A stretch of DNA of 64,000 nucleotides from Orenia marismortui DSM 5156 (GTDB lineage Bacteria; Bacillota; Halanaerobiia; Halobacteroidales; Halobacteroidaceae): positions 957,905 through 1,021,904 of the forward strand of contig NZ_KB900617.1 in assembly GCF_000379025.1 (NCBI RefSeq), read 5' to 3'. Every line of letters starts with the position of its first letter. Position 1 is the first letter of the stretch. Shown in pieces: positions 63,599 to 64,000 of this stretch. The position numbers were made by a program, and so were the translations under genes. The notes beneath the pieces were generated by a model, which was not told the origin of the DNA, made no database searches, and saw only the letters and a list, made by a program, of their open reading frames with translations.

Positions 63599-64000
63599 CT
63601 AGTCTCTCATATATAAATCCCTAGTATATACTTTATCCTCTACATCTTCTAGCTCTTTACTCATCCTATTTGCTACTATAATACTTGGTAAGCTTTTAAA
63701 TTCTGCTAAATCTCTTATCACCCTTGAGCAGAAGAATTTATCTTCTTCTAACGTAGGTTCATAAATAACTACCTCTATGCCTTTAGCTTTAATTCTTTCA
63801 ATTACCCCCTGTATAGCTGAAGCTCTAAAGTTATCTGAACCAGTCTTCATTGTAAGTCTATATATTCCTACTATTTCAGGATTTTTCTTGATTATGACAT
63901 TGGCAATATGATCTTTTCTAGTACTATTAGCATCTACTATAGCAGCAATTATATTATTTGGTACATCAGCATAATTGGCTCTAAGTTGTTTAGTATCTTT
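63599..64000 (-). CDS. ugd: UDP-glucose 6-dehydrogenase, second copy (5' part outside window)
   Basis: The frame is open from the stop at 63599 to the window edge and gives 134 residues, KDTKQL to YMRD, corresponding to residues 255-388 of the first Ugd. The two differ at only about 9 of 134 positions, so they arose by recent duplication. The catalytic cysteine lies just outside the window. Internal methionines are not the true start. The duplicated DNA ends within about 10 nt of the stop codon. Confidence 0.92.
   Translation of the reverse strand, partial: KDTKQLRANYADVPNNIIAAIVDANSTRKDHIANVIIKKNPEIVGIYRLTMKTGSDNFRASAIQGVIERIKAKGIEVVIYEPTLEEDKFFCSRVIRDLAEFKSLPSIIVANRMSKELEDVEDKVYTRDLYMRD

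Noticed and set aside
63599..63850. 83-residue gene starting at an internal Met
   Set aside because: The frame continues past 63850 to the window edge and matches Ugd throughout, so this Met is not the start.

Overview
The window is AT-rich, gene-dense DNA from an anaerobic, low-GC member of the Firmicutes with an outer membrane. Halanaerobiales (an Orenia- or Halobacteroides-like organism) fits best; this is inferred from gene content, not from a marker gene. Evidence for the double membrane is a beta-barrel protein ending in Phe, several lipoproteins with lipoboxes, and CsgG, LPP20 and FlgT-like envelope proteins. Evidence for anaerobic life is the radical-SAM tyrosine lyase ThiH, a ferredoxin and a CoA-disulfide reductase fusion. 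No rRNA, tRNA, CRISPR array, transposase or phage gene was seen. Almost every gene after position 2500 is on the minus strand.

Layout. 1-2490: a ferredoxin fragment, a PLP enzyme of the cysteine-desulfurase fold, and two small membrane or zinc-ribbon proteins. 2551-6363: a complete thiamine thiazole operon (thiS-G-H-F-E) behind a promoter, a TPP riboswitch with an oversized P3 arm, and a terminator. 6381-14836: a chemoreceptor, a B12-binding radical SAM protein, a CBS protein, three transporters and an SDR dehydrogenase. 15277-25913: aconitase B, CheW, pullulanase and glucan phosphorylase (glycogen use), DinB, PlsC, a glutaredoxin-like protein and zinc ribbons. 26154-29104: an ArsR-type regulator and a four-domain sulfur-transfer fusion with its own promoter and operator. 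29458-38688: an envelope island with two CsgG proteins, an LPP20 protein, a FlgT-like protein, a TolB-like lipoprotein, a beta-barrel and a large lipoprotein. 39065-57134: a glycosylase-like protein, SpoIID/LytB, then a surface-polysaccharide locus (galU, epimerase, UDP-GlcNAc 2-epimerase, five sugar-polymer transferases, a flippase, the GDP-fucose genes fcl, gmd and manC, and ugd). 57135-64000: sulfate activation genes (sat, cysC), a PHP phosphoesterase and a GxxExxY protein set among long arrays of repeats, ending in a second ugd copy.

The most unusual content is in the intergenic DNA. Three kinds of small structured repeat occur: arrays with a strict 7-nt period arranged as inverted arms; elements of about 110-190 bp whose arms have a 10-nt period, in head-to-tail arrays around sat and cysC; and a 40-50-nt hairpin inserted into the second kind, whose stem bases covary between copies. 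A promoter-terminator unit at 23094-23243 looks like an unassigned small RNA. The gene trio at 31966-34926 resembles the FlgO/FlgP/FlgT set of Vibrio.
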